Below the pieces are notes generated by a model, which saw nothing but the letters and a program-made list of their open reading frames with translations, made no database searches and was not told the origin of the DNA. From Anaerolineales bacterium UBA2317 (GTDB lineage: Bacteria; Chloroflexota; Anaerolineae; Anaerolineales; Villigracilaceae): 19,521 nucleotides of DNA. Of this stretch, positions 7,341 through 14,485 are shown in pieces; the first letter of the stretch is position 1; every line of letters starts with the position of its first letter. The DNA is taken from contig DDVH01000044.1 in assembly GCA_002345215.1 (NCBI GenBank), positions 1 through 19,521 of the forward strand, read 5' to 3'. A program made the position numbers and the translations under genes.

Positions 7341-8675
7341 CTATGGTGTAGTTTGTGCTGATAATTCTACCAACCAAGTGACGGTTTCAGGAAATAACAA
7401 AACGATAATCAAAGCAATTAACTGCAATATCATAAAAGGAATTGCGCCTTTATGAATATCGGATGTAGCGACTTCTTTTGGGGCGGTGGTTTGTAAATAA
7501 AATAATGAAAATCCAACAGGTGGGGAGATAAATGCGGTTTGTAAATTGATGGCAAATAAAACCGATAGCCAAACCATATCTATGTCTAAAGCAGTTGCGG
7601 CGGGGACGATTAGTGGCAAGGCGATAAAACAAATTTCTACAAACTCTAAAAAGATACCGAGCAAAAAGATGGCGATGTTTGCTACGATAATAAACGTCCA
7701 GTAGCCGCCTGGGAGATTGAGCAACCACTCGGTGATGAGTCGTTGCCCGCCGAGTCCGTCGAAGACCAAGCTAAAGAATGATGAACAAAATAAAATCGTA
7801 ATGACCAATGCAGTCAGTTGTGCGGTTGATTTTGCTGAATCTTGAATCAATTTATAGTTGAAGCGTTTATTCATCCATGCCAGAAAACATGCACCAACTG
7901 CACCGATACTGCCTGCTTCTGTCGGTGAGGCAAGCCCGAAGAAAATACTTCCTAATACAAAAAAAATTAATATCGCAGGCGGAATGATGACGCGAATCAA
8001 TTCTGTTCGAGTGACGGATAATGTATCAGGTGGCAGAGCAGGCGCGAGGTCAGGTTTGAGGCGCGTAATCACAAATACATACGTTAAATATAAACTCGAT
8101 AAAATCAATCCAGGAATCACAGAGCCAACAAATAAATCTCCAACCGACACACCGATTTGTGAACTCAACACAACCAACACCAAACTTGGCGGCAGCATTT
8201 GTGCAAGTGTGCCTGATGATGTGATCACGCCTGTGGCAAGTTTTTTGTCGTAGCCATATTTCAACATGGTTGGCAGTGCTAACATACCCATCATGATGAT
8301 GGTTGCGGCGACAACGCCTGTGGTGGCGGCGAGGATGGTGCCCACGAGAATGACTGCTAATGCAAGCCCGCCTCTGATTCGACCGAGAAACCTGCCAACT
8401 GTTTCAAGAAGCTCTTCTGCCAGCCCAGACCTTTCAAAGACCGAACCCATGAAAATAAAAAATGGAATCGCGAGCAATGTGAAATCGGACATGGTGCCGA
8501 ACCATCGGCTTGGCATCAGTTTTAATAGGTTGAGATTAAATGCGCCGAGTGCATAGCCAATGCCGCCAAATAAAATTGCTGTGGCGGCAAACGAATAGCC
8601 GACGGGATATCCGCTCATGATGAAAACGAAGAAGCCGATGAACATGAGGATGGCGAGGAATTCGAAGTTAGGCAT
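7341..8675 (-). CDS. dctM: TRAP transporter large permease subunit
   Basis: The protein (444 aa from the ATG at 8675) is a polytopic membrane protein typical of DctM, the channel half of tripartite ATP-independent periplasmic transporters, which use an ion gradient. Recognisable parts are GYPVGYSFAATAILFGGIGY, FTLLAIPFFIFMGSVFERSGLAEELLE, the GTLAQMLPPSLVLVVLSSQIGVSVGDLFVGSVIPG loop, the SPTEAGSIGA motif, and LPLIVPAATALDIDMVWL with INLQTAFISPPVGFSLFYL near the C-terminus. The frame is open to 8741, but those 22 extra codons read through a palindromic repeat and do not look like DctM. I therefore chose the start MPNFEFLAILMF. A TATAAA lies 6 bases upstream and no Shine-Dalgarno is visible. 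Confidence 0.94.
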   Translation of the reverse strand: MPNFEFLAILMFIGFFVFIMSGYPVGYSFAATAILFGGIGYALGAFNLNLLKLMPSRWFGTMSDFTLLAIPFFIFMGSVFERSGLAEELLETVGRFLGRIRGGLALAVILVGTILAATTGVVAATIIMMGMLALPTMLKYGYDKKLATGVITSSGTLAQMLPPSLVLVVLSSQIGVSVGDLFVGSVIPGLILSSLYLTYVFVITRLKPDLAPALPPDTLSVTRTELIRVIIPPAILIFFVLGSIFFGLASPTEAGSIGAVGACFLAWMNKRFNYKLIQDSAKSTAQLTALVITILFCSSFFSLVFDGLGGQRLITEWLLNLPGGYWTFIIVANIAIFLLGIFLEFVEICFIALPLIVPAATALDIDMVWLSVLFAINLQTAFISPPVGFSLFYLQTTAPKEVATSDIHKGAIPFMILQLIALIIVLLFPETVTWLVELSAQTTP

Positions 8676-8690
8676 AATTAGTTTATATCG

Positions 8691-8739
8691 GTGGTCGAGT
8701 AGTTCTGAGCGTTTGTTGCGAAGAACGTATCGAGACCAC
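8691..8739. repeat. Palindromic repeat (TGGTCTCGATACG...CTACTCGACCA type), copy 1
   Basis: This copy is bounded by TGGTCGAGTAG (8692-8702) and CGTATCGAGACCA (8726-8738). It is the inverted partner of the copy at 8768-8810. I recall repeats with these ends from other bacterial genomes, but I cannot run a search here. It lies between dctQ and dctM. Confidence 0.75.
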
Positions 8740-8767
8740 AAGTTTAATAAGAGTATTCTATTAACAT

Positions 8768-8810
8768 GTTGGTCTCGATACGGCGGAAGATCATCGCCTA
8801 CTCGACCAAC
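8768..8810. repeat. Palindromic repeat (TGGTCTCGATACG...CTACTCGACCA type), copy 2
   Basis: TGGTCTCGATACG (8770-8782) is the exact reverse complement of the inner end of copy 1, and CTACTCGACCA (8798-8808) that of its outer end. The two copies can form a long interrupted stem around 8739-8769. The dctQ stop codon (minus-strand TAG, 8798-8800) and its last residues lie inside this copy. Confidence 0.75.
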
Positions 8811-9349
8811 GGATTACCTTTAATAATAGAAATATTTTTTTTTTCAGAAAATGTTTGCAACAATAACATTGTGAACCCAACCAACAGCATAGACTTAATT
8901 GGTGCTCTTGGTAAGCCATTCGGGTCTGGTGACATTTCCCATGTGCCAAAGGTTCCATTAGGAAGTAAGCCCCACGATTGCAAAACAGGTTGTGTGGTGA
9001 CATATAAACCAATAATACAAAATATAATTAGAAATATTGAATGACCAATTAAATCTACCCATGCTTTTCTTTTCTCAGACCAATTTGCATACAAAAAATC
9101 CACGCGGACATTGAGTCCGTGTTTGAGGATGTAAGCGAAGCCGAGTAAAAACGTCAGCGAGAATAAATACCACTGCAATTCAATGAAGAGGTTGCTAGTG
9201 AGTTTCATGCCGATGAATCGTCCAAGATAACGAGCTATGACGTTGTAAAAGCCAACACATACAGTAAGCAGAACGCAGAAGGCAGAGGCTTGACCTAAGC
9301 GTTCTGTAAAATTATCTATGGCTTTGGAAAATTTGAGTAATACATTCAT
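8798..9349 (-). CDS. dctQ: TRAP transporter small permease subunit
   Basis: The protein (183 aa from the ATG at 9349) has four hydrophobic segments, starting at about residues 24, 60, 98 and 156. It also has the DctQ hallmark of an amphipathic stretch ending in GLNVRVDFLYANWSEKRKAWVDLIGHSIFLI. It partners with DctM in the membrane. An in-frame GTG at 9367 would add six residues, but it lies inside a perfect palindrome (9351-9370) that also carries a candidate extended -10. I therefore prefer ATG 9349, which would give a leaderless or nearly leaderless mRNA. The C-terminus (GNPLVE) and stop are encoded by a palindromic repeat, so the native tail was probably changed by repeat insertion. This is the first gene of the operon dctQ-dctM-WD40. 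Confidence 0.9.
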   Translation of the reverse strand: MNVLLKFSKAIDNFTERLGQASAFCVLLTVCVGFYNVIARYLGRFIGMKLTSNLFIELQWYLFSLTFLLGFAYILKHGLNVRVDFLYANWSEKRKAWVDLIGHSIFLIIFCIIGLYVTTQPVLQSWGLLPNGTFGTWEMSPDPNGLPRAPIKSMLLVGFTMLLLQTFSEKKNISIIKGNPLVE

Positions 9350-9350
9350 T

Positions 9351-9370
9351 GACGTGAATCTTATCACGTC
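9351..9370. promoter_or_regulatory. Perfect palindrome between divergent dctQ and GNAT genes, candidate operator
   Basis: GACGTGA and TCACGTC (7-bp arms, 6-base spacer) lie directly upstream of the dctQ ATG. On the minus strand the centre reads TGATAAGAT, a plausible extended -10 located 8 bases from that ATG. On the plus strand the palindrome occupies the -35 region of the TATAAT at 9387. A regulator bound here could act on both directions; no regulator is identified. Confidence 0.5.
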
Positions 9371-9386
9371 AAATCCAAAAAATGTC

Positions 9387-9392
9387 TATAAT
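9387..9392 (+). promoter_or_regulatory. Predicted -10 box of the GNAT gene
   Basis: TATAAT lies 28 bases upstream of the preferred ATG at 9421. It lies inside the N-terminal extension that would exist if the upstream ATG (9382) were used, which argues for the downstream start. Confidence 0.5.
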
Positions 9393-9420
9393 CAATACAA
9401 ATTTCAATGGAGAAGTAATT

Positions 9421-9879
9421 ATGACTGTCGTAATCACAAAAGAGAGACCTGATACACCCGATGCAATCCAATTAATTGAAGGCTTAGAAAGTGACCTTGC
9501 ACCGTTTTATCCAAGCGAAAGCAGGCATGGATATAGTGTTGAAAAATTGATTAAACAAAATGTCACATTTTTTATCACTCGTAAAGATGGTGTGCCAGCA
9601 GGTTGCGGGGGAGTTCAATTCTTTGGCAAAGAATATGGTGAAGTAAAACGGATGTACGTTCGCCCAGAATTTCGCGGATTTGGTTTGGCAAAATTGATGC
9701 TTGAGGAATTGTCAAAATATACGAAAGAAAATGGAATTTATAAATTGAGACTAGAGACTGGCATTCATCAAAAAGATGCGATTGCTTTGTATCGCGGTTG
9801 GGGATTTAAAGAAATTGCTCATTTTGGAGAATATAAGGAAGATCCGTTGAGTTTGTTTTTTGAGAAAATTATTCAGTAG
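9421..9879 (+). CDS. GNAT family N-acetyltransferase
   Basis: The protein (152 aa) has the GNAT acetyl-CoA fold: a central strand and turn VKRMYVRPEFRGFGLAKLML with the pyrophosphate-binding R-x-x-G-x-A type loop (RGFGLA, residues 85-90), followed by LRLETGIHQKDAIALYRGWGFKE, the usual motif B with the ALYRGWGF helix-turn. It would transfer an acetyl group from acetyl-CoA to an amine, but the substrate cannot be read from the sequence. The start at 9421 has GGAG 8 bases upstream (9409-9412). The alternative in-frame ATG at 9382 overlaps the predicted promoter. It is transcribed divergently from the TRAP operon across a shared palindrome. Confidence 0.92.
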   Translation: MTVVITKERPDTPDAIQLIEGLESDLAPFYPSESRHGYSVEKLIKQNVTFFITRKDGVPAGCGGVQFFGKEYGEVKRMYVRPEFRGFGLAKLMLEELSKYTKENGIYKLRLETGIHQKDAIALYRGWGFKEIAHFGEYKEDPLSLFFEKIIQ

Positions 9880-9930
9880 GCAGAAGGCGGAATGCAGAAA
9901 GCGGAGAGCAGAATGCAGAAAGCAGATGAG
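9880..9930. repeat. GCAGAA(A/G)GC-type repeat flanking the four-helix-bundle gene, left side
   Basis: A purine-rich run of imperfect units built on GCAGAAGGCGGAAT and GCAGAAAGC fills the whole gap between the GNAT stop and the four-helix-bundle stop. A related run in the opposite orientation lies on the other side of that gene (10357-10404). Confidence 0.65.
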
Positions 9931-10329
9931 TTATTCGCGGACTTGGTTTCGTGGCGCAAATTTTTCTGGCATAGACATCATCGTTCCAAGCATTTTGCCA
10001 ACTTCTTCATAGCCTTTGATAAGTTCTGCATGTTTTTCAGGTGAGAGATATTCACAGTCTTTTGCAAAATCTAACCACACTTGAGTCTCTGTTGCTTCGC
10101 CATCAGAGTCTGCAAGTTTGCTGACAAACATCTTTGGATATTGTCTCTTGCGAAAACCTTCAGCGATATTTGCGGCGACACTACGAGATGAACGGCGAAT
10201 CTGGTCAGTTAAAGAATACTTCTCTTCTTTTGGAAAAGTTTTCGACTCATTAAAAATTTCCATCGCCAATTTATAAGCCAATTGATAAACCTTCAAATCG
10301 CGATGTCCCTTTAACTCTTGATAAGCCAT
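9931..10329 (-). CDS. Four-helix-bundle protein, S23 / 23S rRNA intervening-sequence (IVP) family
   Basis: The protein (132 aa) carries the family hallmark QIRRSSRSVAANIAEGF (residues 43-59) after an opening helix HRDLKVYQLAYKLAMEI. Length and helical layout match the family. Members were first described as ORFs inside intervening sequences of 23S rRNA genes, and many occur alone in chromosomes; related folds act as accessory proteins in diversity-generating retroelements. Neither an rRNA nor a reverse transcriptase is visible here. GAGGAG lies 7 bases upstream of the ATG. The gene is bracketed by related purine-rich repeats in opposite orientation, which looks like a small cassette. The function is unknown. 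Confidence 0.9.
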   Translation of the reverse strand: MAYQELKGHRDLKVYQLAYKLAMEIFNESKTFPKEEKYSLTDQIRRSSRSVAANIAEGFRKRQYPKMFVSKLADSDGEATETQVWLDFAKDCEYLSPEKHAELIKGYEEVGKMLGTMMSMPEKFAPRNQVRE

Positions 10330-10356
10330 GTCAATTCTCCTCTATCTGTTTACTGA

Positions 10357-10404
10357 TTTCTGCCTTCTGCTAACAGCCTTCTGCTAACAGCCTTCTGCTT
10401 TCTG
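10357..10404. repeat. Repeat flanking the four-helix-bundle gene, right side (opposite orientation)
   Basis: The 14-bp unit CCTTCTGCTAACAG occurs twice in tandem (10363-10376, 10377-10390), followed by CCTTCTGCTTTCTG. Read on the minus strand these are GCAGAAGGC/CAGAAAGC units, like those on the plus strand at 9880-9930, so the pair forms imperfect inverted flanks. Confidence 0.65.
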
Positions 10405-10406
10405 TA

Positions 10407-11600
10407 TCATTCATACCGAAACCTCATCACACCAATTCCAAAAAACAAAACAGCGAACCCAATCAAAGCCCCAGCTTCGGGGAGAATATCAACTACACCT
10501 GCGCCACGAAGCGATAAATCAATCAAACCTTGCATTGCCCAAGTGGTGGGGAAGATGCGTGCAAGGCTTTGCATAAATGGCGGAAACAATTCAATCGGAT
10601 ACATACATCCGCCTAGCATCGCCATCATCATGCCAGCCATGATGCTTAATCCAGTTGCCTGACCTTCCGATTTGATGAATGTTCCCATTGTGGTTCCAAT
10701 TGCGGCGGCGGCAAGACATGCACATGTGAGAATGATATAAAGACCAATTGGGTTGCCCCAATTTAATTTGAATGCAAAAACTGCAAACAAAACTAATAAC
10801 GTCATTTGAATCAACGCCATTACTACCTGACCAGAAATTGTGCCAAGTAAAAATGTTGCTTTGCTGGTTGGGGTTGTGAGAACACGTCTCAATGTTCCTT
10901 GTTGTCTTTCATACGCAAACAAGGCTGAGATTCCAAACAGCGGAATAAACACCCATGTAATCAATTGACCTGCTGAAGTATTGGCTTGCGGGTCATAATC
11001 AAAATCATCAGGTGTGTTGCCTTGAATTGTTTTGATTCGTTCAGGTGAATCCGCTTGCAAAGTTTTTGCTGTTTCTAAAGCGGCATTGAAATAGGCTTGC
11101 TCATCTTCCAAAGATTCAAAAGTTCCACGTGCTTTGGCTTCATCTAATGCCATGTTTGCGGCACTAAACACACTGCCTACTTTTTGTATGGCAGTTTCAA
11201 CGGCACGTTGCGCCACACTTGAATCAATATCATTTGGCTGTCCACGAAAATCTAATTCAGCATTTCCATTTTGAATTGCGTCGATATCAAAACTTGCAGG
11301 GATGATTAACATTGCCGCTGCACCACGTGACTCAAATTCTGCTTCCGCTTCTTCCATTGACATGACATCTGGTCTGACGCTTGTTGAATTTTCTAACTCC
11401 GAAACCAATTCTTGCGAAATGGTCGTGTCCGCTTGGTCAACGACTAATAAACGTCTGCGATTATCTTCATCACCAGTAGGTATGCCACCTGAGATAAGGA
11501 ATATAAAAATAATCGGTAAGACGATGAAGAACAATAATTCTGATGAACTTGCGAAACGTATGATTGCATCTTTCCATGCAATTGCAAATATTTTTTTCAT
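10407..11600 (-). CDS. ABC-2 type transporter permease (second of pair)
   Basis: The protein (397 aa) has an N-terminal membrane helix (LLFFIVLPIIFIFLISGG), a large external domain (about residues 45-205) rich in acidic residues, and five C-terminal membrane segments beginning at LITWVFIPLFGISALFAYE. The motif ERQQGTLRRVLTTPTSKATFLLG is the cytoplasmic coupling helix typical of ABC-2 drug/lipid exporters (YhgE, LinE and NatB-like types). It probably dimerises with the neighbouring permease and works with the upstream ATPase. GGAG lies 7 bases before the ATG. It is the last of the three transporter genes and is separated from the previous one by a CCACAGAG-type palindromic repeat. Confidence 0.9.
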   Translation of the reverse strand: MKKIFAIAWKDAIIRFASSSELLFFIVLPIIFIFLISGGIPTGDEDNRRRLLVVDQADTTISQELVSELENSTSVRPDVMSMEEAEAEFESRGAAAMLIIPASFDIDAIQNGNAELDFRGQPNDIDSSVAQRAVETAIQKVGSVFSAANMALDEAKARGTFESLEDEQAYFNAALETAKTLQADSPERIKTIQGNTPDDFDYDPQANTSAGQLITWVFIPLFGISALFAYERQQGTLRRVLTTPTSKATFLLGTISGQVVMALIQMTLLVLFAVFAFKLNWGNPIGLYIILTCACLAAAAIGTTMGTFIKSEGQATGLSIMAGMMMAMLGGCMYPIELFPPFMQSLARIFPTTWAMQGLIDLSLRGAGVVDILPEAGALIGFAVLFFGIGVMRFRYE

Positions 11601-11620
11601 TTTTTACTCCAAAACCTTTT

Positions 11621-11690
11621 GCCACAGAGAGCACAGAGTCCACAGAGAAAAATTAATCAGAGACTCAGTGATCTCCGTGTGCTCTGTGGC
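11621..11690. repeat. Intergenic palindromic repeat, CCACAGAG family, copy 2
   Basis: GCCACAGAG (11621-11629) and CTCTGTGGC (11682-11690) bound a 70-bp element with the same ends and similar interior as 2032-2102. It lies between the two permease genes of the ABC operon, where a transcribed hairpin could affect mRNA decay. Confidence 0.75.
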
Positions 11691-11715
11691 TAGGCTCTTG
11701 TGTTTTGAGGTTAAA

Positions 11716-12969
11716 TCATTTTTGTACCAAATTCTTTCGTCCAAATAAAAACGCAGAAACCAAAAACAAGACAATGCCCATCGTCAGCAGAGCAAGTAGA
11801 GGCGTAGTTAAAGAAGCGATGTTTCCTCCAAATGCAAGTGATGTGAATCCATCTAATGCCCAAGCGTTTGGAGTAATCTTGCTTAACGTCTGCACAAAGG
11901 CGGGCATGTTTTCTGTGCTAAGAAAACTGCCGCCCATGATTGCAAAAATCAACATCACAGCCGAACCCACACTACCAACTTGATTCGGTGTGCGCGCAAA
12001 AGCAGTGATTAACAAACCCCAACCTGTTGCACCAAACACTGCCGCAAAAACAATTAACACAATGCCAAGCATATCGCCCCATTGCAATTGAAAAAGCAAA
12101 GTGGTTGCACCAATCAGAATAAACATTTGTGCCGCGCCTGTTAAGAAAATGCCAAACACTTTGCCGCCTAAAATTTGCATTGAGTTTGTTGGCGTAACAA
12201 GCAAACGAGTTAATGTGCCACCTGATTTTTCTGCAAGAATCGAACGACCACCATAACTAACGGTGTACATCAAAAACATGAGTGCCATGCCTGGCGCAAT
12301 ATATGCCAGCATATCTACTTCGTTTGTTTGAGTTTGATTGGTTGAAGTATTTAATGTAATCAATGTTTCATCAGAATCAGTTGGCGTGTTTTCAAAACGC
12401 GCACCTATTTCTTCACCAACTGCATTCGCTCCTTCAGGTGAAATTCTTCCGCTGATAATTAATTGTGCAACAGAAGTAATTCCGCCAACACGCATTTCAT
12501 CCACACGCGCCATGAAGCCATCTAAAATTGTTTTCACAATACCTGCACTGGTGGGGCGTGATGGGTTTGCATAAAATTCAATTTGATATTCTTCGCTTTG
12601 ACTCGCGTTTGCAGAAAAAATATTTTGTGTGAATCCTTCTGGGATGATGATTGCGACTGTGATTTCATCTTCATTTACTAGTAAACGCGCCGCCTCTGCA
12701 TCTTGACTTGTAGTTGTTTCTAGCAAGTCAGCCAATTCTTCCGATGAGAATACTTCTACTAAAGTATTTCCGAGTGAATCATTATCTAAATTGACAATCA
12801 CAATTGGAATGTTTAACGCGCCGCTGTTATCGTTGCTTGAAAATCTGCCAGTGACTAATCCCATACCGATGGTTAATAAAAATGGTGTCAGCAACATGAA
12901 GATCAATGCGGCACGGTCACGAAATGCAATTTTTAAATCTTTGAGTCCGATGAGGAAAGTTTTTAACAT
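11716..12969 (-). CDS. ABC-2 type transporter permease (first of pair)
   Basis: The protein (417 aa) has the same plan as its neighbour: one N-terminal helix (ALIFMLLTPFLLTIGMGLV), a large external domain (about 30-235) and five or six C-terminal helices. The coupling-helix motif is AEKSGGTLTRLLVTPTNSMQILGGK. The frame runs up to a TTG at 12996. The ATG at 12969 (MLKTFLIGLKDLKIAFRD) has GGAG close upstream and begins where the family normally begins, so I chose it. With the ATPase and the second permease it should form a heteromeric ABC exporter. The substrate is not evident; drugs, peptides or lipids are typical for the family. Confidence 0.9.
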   Translation of the reverse strand: MLKTFLIGLKDLKIAFRDRAALIFMLLTPFLLTIGMGLVTGRFSSNDNSGALNIPIVIVNLDNDSLGNTLVEVFSSEELADLLETTTSQDAEAARLLVNEDEITVAIIIPEGFTQNIFSANASQSEEYQIEFYANPSRPTSAGIVKTILDGFMARVDEMRVGGITSVAQLIISGRISPEGANAVGEEIGARFENTPTDSDETLITLNTSTNQTQTNEVDMLAYIAPGMALMFLMYTVSYGGRSILAEKSGGTLTRLLVTPTNSMQILGGKVFGIFLTGAAQMFILIGATTLLFQLQWGDMLGIVLIVFAAVFGATGWGLLITAFARTPNQVGSVGSAVMLIFAIMGGSFLSTENMPAFVQTLSKITPNAWALDGFTSLAFGGNIASLTTPLLALLTMGIVLFLVSAFLFGRKNLVQK

Positions 12970-12998
12970 AAATACTCCGTATTTGACGATGGACAATG

Positions 12999-13042
12999 GA
13001 CGATAGACCGTTTTTATGGCCTACGGTCAATGGTCTATCGTC
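12999..13042. repeat. Hairpin-forming repeat between ABC ATPase and permease
   Basis: GACGATAGACC (12999-13009) and GGTCTATCGTC (13032-13042) are exact inverted copies, and GACGATGGACAATGGAC just to the left is a degenerate extra unit. The element overlaps the last base of the ATPase stop codon. It resembles the other short intergenic repeats in the window more than a terminator, as no T tract follows on the minus strand. Confidence 0.6.
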
Positions 13043-13986
13043 TAATCACGCAATGCGCGTCCAGTTAAGTGAAGAAATACCGCTTCAAGATTTGGCTCAC
13101 GGATATCAATCGAATAAATCTTGATTCCACGTTCGTTGGCTTTGGTCACGACAGAAGCCAATACATCTTTTGCAGAAGGTGTAACAACAGAAATTTCATT
13201 ACCAATTACATTTGCATCCAATACATTTTTGATTTCTTTTAATGATGGAATCAAAGCGGATGGGTCTTCATTTTCACCGACATGCAGAATCAATGTTTCA
13301 GTTTCACCGACTTGCTTGGTCAATTCTTTTTGTGTGCCGATGGCGATTAACTCACCATGGTCAATGATTCCAACACGATTCGAAAGTTCTTCAGCTTCTT
13401 CCATGTAATGGGTTGTGTATAAGACAGTCATGCCTTGTTTATTCAAATCTTTGACTGTATCCAAAATCGCGCGCCGAGATTGCGGGTCAATGCCTACGGT
13501 GGGTTCATCCATAAATAAAAGCTGAGGTTTGTGTAACAAGCCCACACCAATGTTGACGCGTCTCTTCATCCCGCCTGAAAATGTTTTCACTTTATTTTTG
13601 GCTTTATCAGTCAAACCGATTTGTTCCAACACTTCATCTACACGTGAACTCAAAGACTTGCCGCTCAAGTTATACATTTGTCCCCAAAAGATTAAATTTT
13701 CTTTTGCAGTCAAATCTTCATACAAAGCTAAATCTTGAGGAACGACTCCAATTGCATTGCGAACTCCCATAGGATTCTTTTTGACAGAATGACCTGCAAT
13801 GATTGCATCTCCAGAAGTTGGTTCATACAAAGTTGAGAGCATTGAAATGGTTGTAGTTTTGCCTGCTCCGTTTGGACCGAGTAAACTGAAAATTTCGCCT
13901 TCTTGAATATTGAATGAAACGCCTTTTACGGCTTGAAAGTCACCATAATTTTTGACAAGGTTTTGAACTTCGAGAATGTTAGCCAT
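13042..13986 (-). CDS. ABC transporter ATP-binding protein (drug/lipid exporter type)
   Basis: The protein (314 aa) is a single ABC cassette with Walker A GPNGAGKT (37-44), Q-loop Gln84, signature FSGGMKRR (136-143), Walker B LLFMDEP (156-162), D-loop and switch His193 (TTHYMEEAE). A C-terminal extension of about 95 residues (from the GETETLILHVGE region to EPNLEAVFLHLTGRALRD) is typical of the DrrA/NatA-like ATPases that drive ABC-2 permeases. AGGAG precedes the ATG at good spacing. It is followed by the two permease genes and preceded by the LiaF-like gene. A 13-bp perfect hairpin lies in its 5' untranslated region. Confidence 0.95.
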   Translation of the reverse strand: MANILEVQNLVKNYGDFQAVKGVSFNIQEGEIFSLLGPNGAGKTTTISMLSTLYEPTSGDAIIAGHSVKKNPMGVRNAIGVVPQDLALYEDLTAKENLIFWGQMYNLSGKSLSSRVDEVLEQIGLTDKAKNKVKTFSGGMKRRVNIGVGLLHKPQLLFMDEPTVGIDPQSRRAILDTVKDLNKQGMTVLYTTHYMEEAEELSNRVGIIDHGELIAIGTQKELTKQVGETETLILHVGENEDPSALIPSLKEIKNVLDANVIGNEISVVTPSAKDVLASVVTKANERGIKIYSIDIREPNLEAVFLHLTGRALRD

Positions 13987-14011
13987 ATTTACTCCTGTTG
14001 AAAATTTAATG

Positions 14012-14049
14012 ATGTCGTTGCAAGATTAGATTGGAACTTGCAACGACAT
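14012..14049. repeat. Perfect 13-bp hairpin upstream of the ABC ATPase gene
   Basis: ATGTCGTTGCAAG (14012-14024) and CTTGCAACGACAT (14037-14049) pair perfectly around a 12-base loop, between the LiaF-like gene and the ATPase gene. The arms loosely resemble the ATGTCATTGCGAAG repeat at 18353, so it may be a diverged copy. It could also limit read-through or set the mRNA level of the transporter genes. Confidence 0.6.
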
Positions 14050-14086
14050 ACCTAACGCTATTTACGCATTACTAGTGGTGAAGGTT

Positions 14087-14452
14087 TTATTCTTTGCGAG
14101 AATGACCAAAGAGCATGCCTAAGCCAATCACAATGAAGATGGCGGGAAAGTAGAGATTCCAGTTGAAGTTCCAGCCGTTGCCACTTAGCAAGTTATACGC
14201 CAAAGCAAGCAAGAACAGACCGATTAATGCGGGCATCATTACACCCATATCAAACAGATTGTTTGTAGCGCGATAGCGATTATAAGCACTGCTGAACGAG
14301 CCAATGGCGGGGAATATAATGAATAGTGCCCACCAGTTGAAATCAAAGGACAGCAAGCCTGTTTGATTGAGCAGAACGATGACGCCACCACTGATAAATG
14401 CCAGACCTATCCATAAGTTAGATGAAAGTACCCAGTTTTTGTTTGTGTTCAT
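14087..14452 (-). CDS. Small membrane protein with LiaF/LiaI-like transmembrane region
   Basis: The protein (121 aa) has four short hydrophobic segments with the cadence of the LiaF/LiaI N-terminal transmembrane region: NLWIGLAFISGGVIVLLNQTGLL, NWWALFIIFPAIGSFSSAY, GVMMPALIGLFLLALAYNLL and NWNLYFPAIFIVIGLGMLFG. It ends with a short basic tail. The frame is open to 14485, but GGAG lies 7 bases before the ATG at 14452 (MNTNKNWV), so that start is chosen. LiaF-type proteins act as membrane regulators or sensors with LiaRS-like two-component systems, and such a pair is encoded just upstream. The gene is preceded by a regulatory module that is duplicated upstream of the CPBP gene. Confidence 0.75.
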   Translation of the reverse strand: MNTNKNWVLSSNLWIGLAFISGGVIVLLNQTGLLSFDFNWWALFIIFPAIGSFSSAYNRYRATNNLFDMGVMMPALIGLFLLALAYNLLSGNGWNFNWNLYFPAIFIVIGLGMLFGHSRKE

Positions 14453-14485
14453 TTTTTTCTCCATGATAAATTGATTTTGATACAT

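Noticed and set aside
7858..8556. Long open frames on the strand opposite dctM
   Set aside because: They are antisense shadows of a clear membrane protein, with no domain or Shine-Dalgarno of their own.
8676..8741. N-terminal extension of DctM
   Set aside because: The 22 extra codons are encoded by a palindromic repeat and are not DctM-like; MPNFEFLAILMF is a normal family start.
9350..9367. GTG start for dctQ at 9367
   Set aside because: It would place the first codons within a perfect palindrome and candidate promoter; ATG 9349 fits better, though this remains uncertain.
9382..9420. Upstream ATG for the GNAT gene
   Set aside because: It overlaps a TATAAT box, and the ATG at 9421 has a well-placed GGAG.
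9931..10329. Diversity-generating retroelement, from the four-helix-bundle protein
   Set aside because: No reverse transcriptase or template/variable repeat pair is visible; the motif fits the S23/IVP family.
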